A DNA stretch of 64,000 nt from Geomonas propionica (GCF_016458235.1 NZ_JAEMHK010000003.1:1-64000), one strand, 5' to 3'. Numbered from the stretch's first letter, positions 47,771 through 58,840 are shown. The notes: generated by a model from the letters alone, not told the origin. A program made the numbers and translations.

Positions 47771-48421
47771 CTAGCTCGCGCTGTGCTCGGTTACGTGCAG
47801 CTTCTTGGTCAGCAGCAGGCGCGTCGCCCTGACACGCTTCAGTTCCCGCCAGCGCAGGGTCCGGTGCACCCAGAGCGCCGGGACGTTGTCTGCCCAGAAG
47901 AAGCCGTAGGCCTTGGTGACGCCCCTCTTCTTGAGCAGGTGCAGGGAGCCGTTTTGCAGCGCGGCGGCCACGTTCCCCCCGCGATGGGCCGGGTCGACGA
48001 ACATGTCGAAGGTGTAGGCCTCCCCGGCGCGGGACTGGATGCCCAGCCATGCTTCATCGGGATGGTTGTCGGCGCCCGGGCCCGGCCGGCTGTCGGCGCA
48101 CCAGATGTCTCCCACCACCGTGTTTCCCTTCACCAGGGCAAAGCCGCGGTACCCCTTGCCCAGGTAGGTGCGCGCCTTCAGGTACCTGCTTTGGAACCGG
48201 TACACCAGGCGCCCTGCTTCGAGGAGCTCCCCGTTCAGTTCCAGCACGGCTTCGTCGGCAGGGCGGGTGAAGTCGGTGACCGGGCGCAGCGCGTCGAGTG
48301 CGATCTCCACAGGCACCGCCACACGGTTCAGGTAGAAGATGTCCCGCATCAGGCCGCGCCACCCGGCGATGAGGAGCAACTCGCGGGCCTGCACCAGTCG
48401 CATCTTGCAGTACTGAAGCAT
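47771..48421 (-). CDS. GNAT-family acyltransferase
   Basis: The product is 216 residues. The acetyl-CoA-binding segment is in the C-terminal half: YTFDMFVDPAHRGGNVAAAL, followed by GSLHLLKKRGVTKAYGFFWA, which fits motifs A and B of GNAT proteins. The N-terminal 100 residues are unusual and may bind the acceptor. In this operon it could acylate an amino group or take an acyl chain from the carrier protein. ATG 48421 has GGGGGAAG before it; a TTG four codons upstream is rejected. It follows the carrier-protein gene by 25 bp. Confidence 0.8.
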   Translation of the reverse strand: MLQYCKMRLVQARELLLIAGWRGLMRDIFYLNRVAVPVEIALDALRPVTDFTRPADEAVLELNGELLEAGRLVYRFQSRYLKARTYLGKGYRGFALVKGNTVVGDIWCADSRPGPGADNHPDEAWLGIQSRAGEAYTFDMFVDPAHRGGNVAAALQNGSLHLLKKRGVTKAYGFFWADNVPALWVHRTLRWRELKRVRATRLLLTKKLHVTEHSAS

Positions 48422-48446
48422 CGCTTCCCCCAACGCTTGTGCGCCG

Positions 48447-48704
48447 TTATCCCTTGGCGGTAAGTTTGAAGTTGATGAACTCCGCCACGGCCGATATGGT
48501 CTCGAAATGCTCTGGCACTATCTCGGTGTCCGCAATCTGCACTCCGAATTCCTTCTCCAGGTACGCGATCAGTCTCTGCACCCCGAGGGAGTCTACGATC
48601 CCCTTGTCTATGAGGGAGTCGGAAGGGGAGATGGTAACTTTAGAGCCAGGGCCCGCCATCTCGTTTTCTATGAACGACCTGATGGTATCGGTGTAATCGG
48701 TCAT
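48447..48704 (-). CDS. Acyl/peptidyl carrier protein
   Basis: The product is 85 residues of the phosphopantetheine-carrier fold. The attachment Ser39 lies in DKGIVDSLGVQRLIAYLEKE, and helix III follows in VPEHFETISAVAEFINF. The DSLG form and the following acidic/hydrophobic surface resemble the small carriers of adenylation pathways (PltL/AnaD-like) as well as stand-alone acyl carriers. It is the first gene of the operon and has a strong site (CAGGAGGAATAT) before ATG 48704. A 4'-phosphopantetheinyl transferase from elsewhere must activate it. Confidence 0.88.
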   Translation of the reverse strand: MTDYTDTIRSFIENEMAGPGSKVTISPSDSLIDKGIVDSLGVQRLIAYLEKEFGVQIADTEIVPEHFETISAVAEFINFKLTAKG

Positions 48705-48820
48705 ATATTCCTCCTGAATCAGGGGGCACGGGGAGCCGGCTCTATCGGCGTGAGAGCGCACCTGCTTGGGTGCTGTCCGGGGCTGGCTTGTGTGCGCTGC
48801 GACATGATTGGCGTGGGATA

Positions 48821-48880
48821 ATTACAAGACTGTAATGTTTGGCACGCACCCTAGTGTACAGTTGTCGGAATGGCTGTCAA
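48821..48880 (-). promoter_or_regulatory. Promoter and dyad operator of the six-gene operon
   Basis: On the minus strand TTGACA (48875-48880), a 16-base spacer and TACACT (48853-48858) form a good sigma-70 promoter, with start near 48846. The dyad ATTACA-AGAC-TGTAAT (48821-48836) lies at about +10 to +25, where a bound repressor would block initiation. The leader before the carrier-protein start is about 140 bases. Confidence 0.65.
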
Positions 48881-48932
48881 GGGTGGTGTTTTTTTGTTCC
48901 ACAGGGGCGGCCAAAGATGCTACCTTGGCGCA

Positions 48933-50600
48933 ATGTCGTGGAAGATCATAGAGAGAAAACGAACGCTGCTGGCCGGCGAGAGCGGCCCCGGGCGCGGCAA
49001 AAGCGGCGGCCGGCTTTCTTGCTGCCTGGTCTACCCCAACCGCTACCACTCCGCTATGAGCAACCTCGGCTTTCAGGCTGTGCATGCCATGGTGAACGCG
49101 CACCCGGAGGTCAGCTGCGACCGCGCCTACCTGCCGGACCGGGACGAACTGGAGGAACTGCAGAGGACGCGGGGTACCCTCCTGTCGCTGGAGAGCCAGC
49201 GTCCCCTTTCCTCCTTTGACCTGATCGCCTTTTCCATCTCCTTTGAAAGCGACTACCTTAATCTGCCGGCCATCTTCCGGCTGGCCGGCATCGAGCCTTA
49301 CGCCGCCAAACGGTCCCGCTTGCAGCCGCTGGTCCTGGCCGGGGGCGCCGCGCTCTTTCTGAACCCCGAGCCGGTCGCACCGTTCCTGGACCTGGTCTGC
49401 ATCGGCGAGGCCGAGCCGACCCTGCCACCCTTGCTGGAGCTTTTGAAGCAGGGGGCGCCGTCGCGCGAGGAACTGCTCCTCGAGGCGGCGCAGCTTCCCG
49501 GGATCTACGTCCCGTCGCTCTACCAGCCGGAGTATGACGGGCCGTGCCAGCTTGCCTTGCGCCCCGCTCCCGGCGCACCCGCCAAGGTGCGGCGCGTCTG
49601 GGACCCGGATCCCGAAAGTCGTCCCACCGTCACCGAGATCCACACCGACGCCACCGAGTTCTCCGGGATGCACCTGGTCGAGATCTCGCGCGGCTGCCCG
49701 CGCGCCTGCCGCTTCTGCGCCGCCGGGTTCATCTATCTCCCCTACCGGACCCGCTCCCCCGAACTGGTGCGCAGCGAGGTCCTCAAGGGGGTGGCCCAGG
49801 GAAGGAAGGTGGGGTTGGTGGCGGCCGCCGTTTCCGACTACGCGGGCATCGGCGATCTCTGCTGCGACATCGTTGCGGCCGGAGGTAAGTTTTCAGTCTC
49901 CTCCTTCCGCATCGACCACCTGGACGGGCGCATGATCGAGGCCCTCAAGGCCAGCGGCCAGAAGTCGGTGGCGCTGGCGCCCGAGGGAGGCTCGCAGCGG
50001 TTGCGGGACCTGGTCAAGAAGGGGATCAACGAGGAACAGATACTTGCCGCCTGCGACATGCTGGTGAGCCACGACATCCTGAACCTGAAGCTGTACTTCA
50101 TCATCGGGCTCCCCACCGAGACGGGGGAGGACCTGGATGAACTGGTGGCGCTGGTGAAGAAGATCCGGGAGCGGGTGCTGGCAGCGGCCAAGGATAACCG
50201 GCGCCTGGGCGAGATCCAGCTTTCCGTGAACCCATTCATCCCCAAGCCCTTCACCCCCTTTCAGTGGTGCGCCATGGAACCGGTCAAGTCGCTGGAGAAG
50301 AAATGGAAGTTCCTGCAAAAGGAGCTGGGGCGGCTTGCCAACCTGAAGCTGCAGATGGAGAGCCCGCGCGAGGCCTTCCAGCAGGCGCTCTTGTCGCGCG
50401 GCGACCGCAGGCTGGCGGAGCTGTTGGTGGCTGCGGACCGGCTGGGGAACTGGAAGGAAGCGCTGCGGGAGCAGGAATTTGACGCAGAGGCGCTGGTGAA
50501 CCGGGAGATTGCCCTTGAGGAACTCCTCCCCTGGGATTTCATCGACGGAGGGGATGCCGGGAGGTTGCAGCGGGAGTACCGGAAGGCGCTGGGGGAGTAA
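48933..50600 (+). CDS. B12-binding-type radical SAM protein
   Basis: The product is 555 residues. The N-terminal part (CCLVYPNRYHSAMSNLGFQA, then IAFSISFESDYLNLPAIF) resembles a cobalamin-binding domain without the DxHxxG motif. The radical SAM motif is CPRACRFC (Cys255, Cys259, Cys262), followed by SSFRIDHLDGRMIEAL and LAPEGGSQRLRD, as in TIGR03960-type proteins. In Geobacter-type genomes such proteins can be longer and joined to a TIGR03936 domain; this one is not. It is divergent from the operon, with which it shares the intergenic region. The chosen ATG lacks a strong site, so the start is moderately uncertain. Confidence 0.85.
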   Translation: MSWKIIERKRTLLAGESGPGRGKSGGRLSCCLVYPNRYHSAMSNLGFQAVHAMVNAHPEVSCDRAYLPDRDELEELQRTRGTLLSLESQRPLSSFDLIAFSISFESDYLNLPAIFRLAGIEPYAAKRSRLQPLVLAGGAALFLNPEPVAPFLDLVCIGEAEPTLPPLLELLKQGAPSREELLLEAAQLPGIYVPSLYQPEYDGPCQLALRPAPGAPAKVRRVWDPDPESRPTVTEIHTDATEFSGMHLVEISRGCPRACRFCAAGFIYLPYRTRSPELVRSEVLKGVAQGRKVGLVAAAVSDYAGIGDLCCDIVAAGGKFSVSSFRIDHLDGRMIEALKASGQKSVALAPEGGSQRLRDLVKKGINEEQILAACDMLVSHDILNLKLYFIIGLPTETGEDLDELVALVKKIRERVLAAAKDNRRLGEIQLSVNPFIPKPFTPFQWCAMEPVKSLEKKWKFLQKELGRLANLKLQMESPREAFQQALLSRGDRRLAELLVAADRLGNWKEALREQEFDAEALVNREIALEELLPWDFIDGGDAGRLQREYRKALGE

Positions 50601-50615
50601 AAAGCGGGAAAAGAG

Positions 50616-50647
50616 ACGGCGGCAGGGAGATCCCCACCGCCGTTTTT
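50616..50647 (+). terminator. Rho-independent terminator
   Basis: ACGGCGG pairs with CCGCCGT around GC-rich bases and is followed by TTTTT, 16 bases past the stop of the radical SAM gene. Confidence 0.85.
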
Positions 50648-50652
50648 GATAC

Positions 50653-51240
50653 CTAGTTGAAGAAGAACCTCGCGCCGACCGTGAAGGAGAGGGCTGAGGG
50701 ATCGAACTTGCCGGTCCCGTTGGGGCCGTCGACATCCGCCTTGAAGGCCTCGACACCCTTCATCTCGAGGTTCAGGGCCACCTGGCGGTTCATGAAGAAG
50801 TCCACGCCGCCGCTTACGTGCGCGCCCACGGTGGTGTTGGTGTACTTCCGGTCCAGGTCGTTGATCAGTACGTCGATCCCCGCACCGATGTAGGGAACCA
50901 CGTGCTGCTGTCCGGCGAAGCGATACTGGGCCCCGATGGAGACGTCGGTTACGTCGGCGTCGCCGAAGCTGGAGGCGTCGAATCTGGTCCGGCTCACCTC
51001 CATCTCGACGGCAACGTTGTCGTCGACGCCGAACAGAAAGCCGAGTCCGCCGGTAAGGCCGGCATCGGTGGAGACCACCATCCTGCCGTTTATGGTGTCC
51101 ACTTCGGATTCTGCGGGGTTGCTTACCCCGATCTTGCCGCTGACGGCGATCCTGCCTCTCAAGTCTTCCGCCGAAGCGTTCCCTGCCAGGGGTGCCGCCA
51201 TGAGCAGCGCCGCCGCGCAGAGCAGTAACATTTTGCGCAT
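50653..51240 (-). CDS. Outer-membrane beta-barrel protein (OmpW/porin-like)
   Basis: The product is 195 residues. The signal peptide (KMLLLCAAALLMAAPLAGNASAE) precedes about eight strands with alternating hydrophobic residues (VSIGAQYRFAGQQHVVPYIGAGIDVLI). It ends SFTVGARFFFN, with a barrel-assembly-like aromatic C-terminal strand. The size and layout fit OmpW. ATG 51240 has GGGGAGGGAAACAGCAT before it. The gene is isolated. Ligand unknown; OmpW family proteins bind small hydrophobic compounds. Confidence 0.88.
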   Translation of the reverse strand: MRKMLLLCAAALLMAAPLAGNASAEDLRGRIAVSGKIGVSNPAESEVDTINGRMVVSTDAGLTGGLGFLFGVDDNVAVEMEVSRTRFDASSFGDADVTDVSIGAQYRFAGQQHVVPYIGAGIDVLINDLDRKYTNTTVGAHVSGGVDFFMNRQVALNLEMKGVEAFKADVDGPNGTGKFDPSALSFTVGARFFFN

Positions 51241-51343
51241 ATGCTGTTTCCCTCCCCAAAAAGCGTTCATGAAACAGCGGCATCTTAAGTGAAAACTGCG
51301 CGCGGTTCAAGCCCTAATGAACACATCAATGGGAAGGTAGGCG

Positions 51344-52000
51344 CTACTTGATCAGTTCCAGGGTAGCCTTGATGGCTTTCTCGATTCCCTTACCCGCTTC
51401 GGCGATGCTTCCGGCGAGCATGTAGGCGGGGGTCGAGACGATCAGGTTGTCGCGGTCAATCACGCACTCCGTGGCCGGGCACTCCACGTTGCTGCTGCCG
51501 GTGCCGTTGATCCCCTGCGCGGTGCCGGGGTCGTTGCCGATGGTCAGCTTGGGAGCGAGTTCTTTGCCGAGGGCGAGTGCGACCACGGCCGGGGCGATAC
51601 AGATGGCGCAGATGGGTTTCTTAGCCGCCGCCATGTCGCGGATCAGTTTGAGAACGTCCGGCTGCACGCTCCCCTTTGGGCCCTCGAAGCCGAAGCTGCA
51701 CAGGTTCTTGGCCGCTCCGAAGCCGCCGGGCAGGACGATGGCGTCGAGTTCTTCCGCCTTGGCGGTCTTCACGTCGGCGATGTCACCGCGCGCGATGCGC
51801 GCCGCCTCGACCAGTACGTTGCGCTTGGCGCCGGTGTCCTGCATGGTGAGGTGGTTCACTTCGTCCAGTTCGATGTCCGGGGCGAGGCAGACGGCCTTGG
51901 CGCCGCTGTTATCGATGGCGAGCAGGGTCAGCACCGCCTCGTGAATTTCACTTCCGTCACGCACACCGCAGCCGGAGAGTACTACGCCGATCTTCTTCAT
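51344..52000 (-). CDS. elbB: ElbB, glyoxalase III-like DJ-1/PfpI family
   Basis: The product is 218 residues of the DJ-1/PfpI superfamily. It begins KKIGVVLSGCGVRDGSEIHE. The nucleophile-elbow Cys is in KKPICAICIAPAVVAL, with the accessory acidic residue supplied by SEIHEAVLT, as in ElbB. Other conserved parts are DAIVLPGGFGAAKNL and TGSSNVECPATECVIDRDN. E. coli ElbB has glyoxalase activity and was linked to isoprenoid synthesis; the physiological role remains unclear. It stands alone on the minus strand, divergent from the ferredoxin gene. Confidence 0.94.
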   Translation of the reverse strand: MKKIGVVLSGCGVRDGSEIHEAVLTLLAIDNSGAKAVCLAPDIELDEVNHLTMQDTGAKRNVLVEAARIARGDIADVKTAKAEELDAIVLPGGFGAAKNLCSFGFEGPKGSVQPDVLKLIRDMAAAKKPICAICIAPAVVALALGKELAPKLTIGNDPGTAQGINGTGSSNVECPATECVIDRDNLIVSTPAYMLAGSIAEAGKGIEKAIKATLELIK

Positions 52001-52185
52001 GCAGATGCCTCCTGTCTTGTAGTTTGCAGTTCGATTGCGATATTCTATGCGGGATGCAGGCTCTGTGCAAGCGGTTTGGACGTCCGCTAATAGAGAGCTG
52101 CGTCATAAAGTCACAGTGCCGGCTCGTGGGATCCCCGCCCTTCATGTCAGTGCCGCGGCGACGACAAACAGTGATCAATACAGCT

Positions 52186-52380
52186 ATGACAAAAACGAGA
52201 GAACCTGACATAGACGCCGCTCGCTGCACCGGCTGTGGTCGCTGCGTTGCCGCCTGTCCGTACCGGCTGATCACCCTCGAGGTGGCCGGCTTCCGGAAGT
52301 ACGCCGTAGTGACCAAGCGGGGCGGCTGCGATGGTTGCCTTGCCTGCCTGTCCGCCTGCCCGGTGCGCGCCATCACCTGA
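52186..52380 (+). CDS. Small 2[4Fe-4S] ferredoxin
   Basis: The product is 64 residues and holds two cluster motifs: CTGCGRCVAACPY and CDGCLACLSACPV, each with the C-x2-C-x2-C-x3-C-P pattern. It is soluble and probably a low-potential electron carrier. The start at 52186 is the ATG directly before the first cluster region; the longer frame lacks a recognisable sequence. No Shine-Dalgarno is clear. It converges on an MFS exporter gene at 6 bp and has no obvious redox partner beside it. Confidence 0.88.
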   Translation: MTKTREPDIDAARCTGCGRCVAACPYRLITLEVAGFRKYAVVTKRGGCDGCLACLSACPVRAIT

Positions 52381-52386
52381 ACCGCC

Positions 52387-53619
52387 TCACTCTCCCAGCT
52401 TGTCCACCTGCAGCAGCCTCGGAAAGAGCCGCATCCACAAAAACACGACCACCATGGTGCCGACCCCGCCGATCAACACCGCCGGGACGGTGCCGAAGAT
52501 GGCCGCGGTGACCCCGGACTCGAACTCGCCCAACTGGTTCGAGGTGCCGATGAACATCGAATTCACGGCGCTCACCCTGCCGCGCATCTCGTCCGGCGTC
52601 TCGATCTGGACCAGGGAGGCGCGGATCACCACGCTTACGATGTCGGCCGCGCCGAGCACCATGAGGGCGACCATGGAAACCGGGAACGAGGTGGAGATGC
52701 CGAAGATCACCGTGGCGACGCCGAACAGGAAAACGCTCAGGAACATGGTGCGCCCGACCCGGTGCCGCAGCGGACGGCGGGCCAGAAACAGCGAGACCCC
52801 GAGCGCCCCGAGGGCCGGGGACGCACGCAAGAGGCCGAGCCCGAGCGGTCCGGTATGCAGGATGTCGCGTGCGAAGACGGGGAGGAGGGCGGTGGCGCCC
52901 CCGAGGAGCACAGCGAAGAGGTCGAGCGAAATGGCGCCGAGGATCTCCTGGCGGCTCTTGATGAAGGAGATTCCGGCGAAGAGCGAGCGCACCGTGGCGG
53001 GCTCGCGCGGGGCGGGGGGGCGGTCAAGGCGGATGCGCGACATGAGGAGGCTCGCGGCGAAGAAGAGGAAGGCGGCGCTCGCGTAGACCGTGGTGGGGCC
53101 GAGGGCGTAAAGAAGGCCCCCCAGGGCCGGACCCGCGATGCTGGCGGTCTGGTTGGCCGAGGCGGACCAGGCCGCGGCGCGCGGAATCAACTGTTGCGGC
53201 ACCAGCCAGGGTACCAGCGCCAGCATGGTCGGCCCCTCGAAGGCGCGCAGAGCCCCAGCCGCGAAGACGATGGCCAGGATGGCGTCTTTGCCCAGCCAGC
53301 CGCCGTGGGAGCCCAGGGCGAGGAGCGCCAGCGCGAGACCTTCCAGCACCTGGCAGGCCCCCGCGATGCGCCTTCTGTCGTAGCGGTCGGCGACGTGTCC
53401 GACCGCCAGGGTCAGCAGGAACATGGGGAGGAACTGGGCGAGACCGACCAGCCCCAGGTAGAAGACGGAACCGGTCAGGGCGTAGATCTGCCACCCCACG
53501 GCGACCGCCTGCATCTGCAGCGCGATCGAAGAGCAGACCCGCGCCAGCCAGAAAAACCGGAACGGTCGGTGCCGCAACACTGATTGCTGGTAGGTTCCTG
53601 CCTCAACAGTGGATGTCAT
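52387..53619 (-). CDS. MFS exporter (MFS_3 type)
   Basis: The product is 410 residues with about 12 transmembrane segments. FRFFWLARVCSSIALQMQAV at the start, GHVADRYDRRRIAGACQV (motif A) and RIRLDRPPAPREPATVRSLF in the central loop place it in the EntS-like exporters, as the transporter at 29.7 kb. Substrate unknown. The chosen start at 53619 gives the usual short N-terminus before helix 1, but no strong site precedes it; the frame opens 32 codons earlier. The gene is convergent with the ferredoxin gene. Confidence 0.87.
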   Translation of the reverse strand: MTSTVEAGTYQQSVLRHRPFRFFWLARVCSSIALQMQAVAVGWQIYALTGSVFYLGLVGLAQFLPMFLLTLAVGHVADRYDRRRIAGACQVLEGLALALLALGSHGGWLGKDAILAIVFAAGALRAFEGPTMLALVPWLVPQQLIPRAAAWSASANQTASIAGPALGGLLYALGPTTVYASAAFLFFAASLLMSRIRLDRPPAPREPATVRSLFAGISFIKSRQEILGAISLDLFAVLLGGATALLPVFARDILHTGPLGLGLLRASPALGALGVSLFLARRPLRHRVGRTMFLSVFLFGVATVIFGISTSFPVSMVALMVLGAADIVSVVIRASLVQIETPDEMRGRVSAVNSMFIGTSNQLGEFESGVTAAIFGTVPAVLIGGVGTMVVVFLWMRLFPRLLQVDKLGE

Positions 53620-53788
53620 AGCAAAAGGGGTCCGTTTCGTTACTGGCAGTGCGCCCGGCGCGTGACAATATCTGGTTCGCACCACTCTTGTAAATGACTT
53701 TGCCGCTGTTGACAACAGGGTTCTTTACCCTACTCTTCAATTGGTGGCGCGGTCACCGGAAATCTGTTGCAGGCAAAGGAGGAAGGTC

Positions 53789-53947
53789 ATGCTTTACTTC
53801 ATCAAGCAGAATACCATCCACACCTATCCGGTAGCCAAGGGGTGCACAGCTTCCTACCAGCAGGAGCAGCTGCGCGACACGGTGCCGTATGAGGTGCAAG
53901 AGTGTCCCTTCTGCATGAAGGTCTGGCCGGGGAAGAAGGACGACTGA
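53789..53947 (+). CDS. Small CPFC-motif protein
   Basis: The product is 52 residues, soluble, with a CPFC pair (YEVQECPFCMKVWPG) and an additional Cys (KGCTASY), suggesting a zinc-knuckle-like or redox protein. AAAGGAGGAAGG before the ATG is a strong site, so this short gene is likely real. The longer frame upstream (Cys/Arg-rich) is dropped. A terminator lies 50 bases downstream. Unknown function. Confidence 0.72.
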   Translation: MLYFIKQNTIHTYPVAKGCTASYQQEQLRDTVPYEVQECPFCMKVWPGKKDD

Positions 53948-53995
53948 GTGAGGCCGTGAGGAAGTGAAAAGCCGAAGCCGGCCCGCTGGAATGAG

Positions 53996-54030
53996 AAAAG
54001 GCCGCGACCCGTGTGGGTTGCGGCCTTTTC
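53996..54030. terminator. Bidirectional terminator
   Basis: AAAAGGCCGCGACCC pairs with GGGTTGCGGCCTTTT around GTGT. It can end both the small plus-strand gene and the minus-strand tRNA array. Confidence 0.88.
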
Positions 54031-54036
54031 CTTTTG

Positions 54037-54111
54037 TGGTGATCCCAAGGGGACTTGAACCCCTGTTACCGACGTGAAAGGCCGGTGTCCTAACCACTAG
54101 ACGATGGGACC
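54037..54111 (-). tRNA. tRNA-Glu (TTC), last in array
   Basis: The minus strand folds as a cloverleaf with anticodon loop CTTTCAC (TTC). The acceptor stem is GGTCCCA/TGGGATC, with an encoded 3' CCA. The T arm GGGGTTCAAGTCCCC is typical. It is the last gene of the four-tRNA array. Confidence 0.95.
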
Positions 54112-54180
54112 AAAATGTTGCATCCCGTCCCGTTAGGGCAGGGGGCTGTCGCAAGGCCCAGTCAAGCGACAGTGAAAGGA

Positions 54181-54256
54181 TGGTGAGCCGCGTTGGGATC
54201 GAACCAACGACCACCTGATTAAAAGTCAGGTGCTCTACCAACTGAGCTAGCGGCTC
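54181..54256 (-). tRNA. tRNA-Lys (TTT), copy 2
   Basis: Anticodon loop CTTTTAA (TTT), T arm GTTGGTTCGATCCCAAC and encoded CCA identify tRNA-Lys. The sequence is identical to the copy at 54377-54452. Confidence 0.96.
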
Positions 54257-54297
54257 GCTTAAGCTTTGTGCCGAGGCACAAGCGCTGTGTGTTTGAG

Positions 54298-54375
54298 TGG
54301 CGTCCCCAGCCGGATTTGAACCGGCGTCGCCGCCGTGAAAGGGCGGTGTCCTGGGCCGGGCTAGACGATGGGGAC
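54298..54375 (-). tRNA. tRNA-Glu (TTC), second copy, diverged
   Basis: The anticodon loop CTTTCAC (TTC), acceptor GTCCCC and encoded CCA identify tRNA-Glu. The D arm (CTAGCCCGGCCCAGG) and T arm (GCCGGTTCAAATCCGGC) differ clearly from the copy at 54037-54111, so it is not a simple duplicate. Confidence 0.92.
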
Positions 54376-54376
54376 A

Positions 54377-54452
54377 TGGTGAGCCGCGTTGGGATCGAAC
54401 CAACGACCACCTGATTAAAAGTCAGGTGCTCTACCAACTGAGCTAGCGGCTC
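54377..54452 (-). tRNA. tRNA-Lys (TTT), copy 1, first in array
   Basis: Identical over 76 bases to the tRNA-Lys at 54181-54256, 196 bp away. It begins the Lys-Glu-Lys-Glu transcript and is separated from the following tRNA-Glu by only one base. Confidence 0.96.
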
Positions 54453-54524
54453 AAACAGTGCAGCGAAGCAAGAACAACCTTATAGCAAATCGATTTATGC
54501 CAGTCAACACTTTTTATTAAAAAA

Positions 54525-57138
<2,614 letters not shown>

Positions 57139-57210
57139 GGGTCGTCCTAACGTCCGGGGGTACCGGCAGTCCGGCAAAAGGTGGCAAAAAACGGGAAATC
57201 GTAACAGTAT

Positions 57211-57241
57211 GGCGGGGGGAAGTCAAGACATTCCCCCCGCC
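57211..57241 (-). terminator. Terminator-like hairpin
   Basis: GGCGGGGGGAA pairs with TTCCCCCCGCC around a 9-base loop, just past the stop of the 57.2-kb gene. There is no T-run on either strand, so the function is less certain. Confidence 0.55.
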
Positions 57242-57247
57242 TTCAGG

Positions 57248-58717
57248 CTATTCGATGCCGAGCAACCGCACCACGCTGCCACCCTTGCCCCCGAAGGTAT
57301 CCTTCTGGGCCACCTCGAGGAGGACCAGCTCTTTGGTTGCGGGGTTGTAGGAGTAGTCGGCCAGGTAGTTCTGGCTCTGCTTGGTGCGCCACTTCTCTTC
57401 GAGGGAGGAGCCGTTCCAGGCGAAGTTGACCACGGAGTACTTGGAATAGGAGCGCAGATTGCCCAGCACGAAGAAGCCGGAGTTCTGCGGCACCAGGATC
57501 TCCCCCTTGTCGGTCACCGTGATGCGCTGGTCAAGGAACCGGGTGCGGAACGGAGTCATGTTGGTCCTCTCGTTCTCCCAGTCCCTGCGCTGGAAGTAGG
57601 TCTCGGAGCCGCCGAACTTGTCGGTGCTTCTCCAGAGCTCCTCGCCGGTGTCGGCGGCGTAGACCAGGAGGTAGCCGCTGTCGCTGAAGGTGGCGAGGTA
57701 GCTCTTGCCGGACTGGTCGCGGAACAGGTTGAAGTTGAAGATATTGGCGAAGCGCGGCATCTTGATCGGGTTGCTGAGCTTCACACCCTTGTCGACGATG
57801 CTCGCCTCGTACACGTCGCCGTAGAAGTCGTCCGAGCGTCCCATCTGCTGGGCGAAGAGTTTCTTGGCGCCGCCGTAGGGGGCGATGGTGCGGAACATGT
57901 AAGGGATGTCTTCGGCGACCAGCTTCAGGGTGTCGTTTTGCAGAGCATAGATCCTGGAGGAGATGTTCTCGCGGTCCATGATGGTGACAAATACCAGCAC
58001 CCGCCCGTTGGCTTCAGGTCCCATGGCGTCCAGTGCCAGGATCTTCATGCGGTCGGGGAGGGCGACCTCGGTGACCAGGTCGAGCTTGCTGCCGGGGCGG
58101 TACAGGTGGATCCCCTTGTCGTCGGCGGTCACGAACTCCTTGGTCCCCCAGGTGGCCACGCCGCTGTAGATGCCCGAAAGACGCTGGCTGGTCCAGCCCG
58201 CGGCCCCCTCGCTGCGCACGATCTCGGAAGAGGGTGCCTTAACCAGCTCAGCGGAGGCCGCCGGTCTCACGATGTCGGCACGCGGGGCCTTGGGTGCAGC
58301 CTCGGGAAGCGCGGTCGCCCCCTGCGGGAACTGCTTCACGATGTCCCCCTTCAGTTTCCCGGAGATCTTGCCCACAGCCGGAATGAGGACGTCCATGCTC
58401 TCGCCTTGCTCGAACGCCGCGGACAACTGCTTGCCGCCGGCGCTTTTCGCGATGGCGTCCAGGCTGAACATCTTGCCCAGGGTGGTGTAGCTTCCCGACA
58501 CGATGACGTCCGCCTCGGCGGGGGTGTCCACGGTCACCACGCCGTCGCCGGCCAGGCGGGTCGCCAGCAGGCGCTGCAGCGTGGTTTTCAGGTTGCCGTT
58601 GTCGGCGGGGGAGACGGTGAACTCGGCGATATAGGCGCGGATGGTGGAGGCTGAGGCTGCCGCGGCCGCCAGCAGCGTGCCAGCGAGAAACAGGATGGCA
58701 ACAAGGGATCTTTTCAT
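57248..58717 (-). CDS. Exported propeller-like hypothetical protein
   Basis: The product is 489 residues. A signal peptide (KRSLVAILFLAGTLLAAAAA) is followed by an N-terminal domain of about 110 residues (LLATRLAGDGVVTVDTPAEADVIVSGSYTT), which looks like the LpoB/CsgG-type fold that detects paralogues by ADVIVSG. A proline/alanine linker leads to a C-terminal beta-propeller-like region (SGIYSGVATWGTKEFVTADD, then KILALDAMGPEANGRVLVFV), similar to VCBS/FG-GAP repeats. Function unknown; a periplasmic binding or scaffold role is plausible. ATG 58717 has GGAG before it. The gene sits alone before hisZ. Confidence 0.8.
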   Translation of the reverse strand: MKRSLVAILFLAGTLLAAAAASASTIRAYIAEFTVSPADNGNLKTTLQRLLATRLAGDGVVTVDTPAEADVIVSGSYTTLGKMFSLDAIAKSAGGKQLSAAFEQGESMDVLIPAVGKISGKLKGDIVKQFPQGATALPEAAPKAPRADIVRPAASAELVKAPSSEIVRSEGAAGWTSQRLSGIYSGVATWGTKEFVTADDKGIHLYRPGSKLDLVTEVALPDRMKILALDAMGPEANGRVLVFVTIMDRENISSRIYALQNDTLKLVAEDIPYMFRTIAPYGGAKKLFAQQMGRSDDFYGDVYEASIVDKGVKLSNPIKMPRFANIFNFNLFRDQSGKSYLATFSDSGYLLVYAADTGEELWRSTDKFGGSETYFQRRDWENERTNMTPFRTRFLDQRITVTDKGEILVPQNSGFFVLGNLRSYSKYSVVNFAWNGSSLEEKWRTKQSQNYLADYSYNPATKELVLLEVAQKDTFGGKGGSVVRLLGIE

Positions 58718-58840
58718 TGATTGCTCCGCTTTTGGGGTTAATTTTGGACGCCGAATTATCGCAGAGCGTCCCTCATTAGTCAAACTGTTTCACCCCGCCA
58801 GAAGCGCTTTCAGGCCAGTTTTCCATACTCTCTCGGCAAT

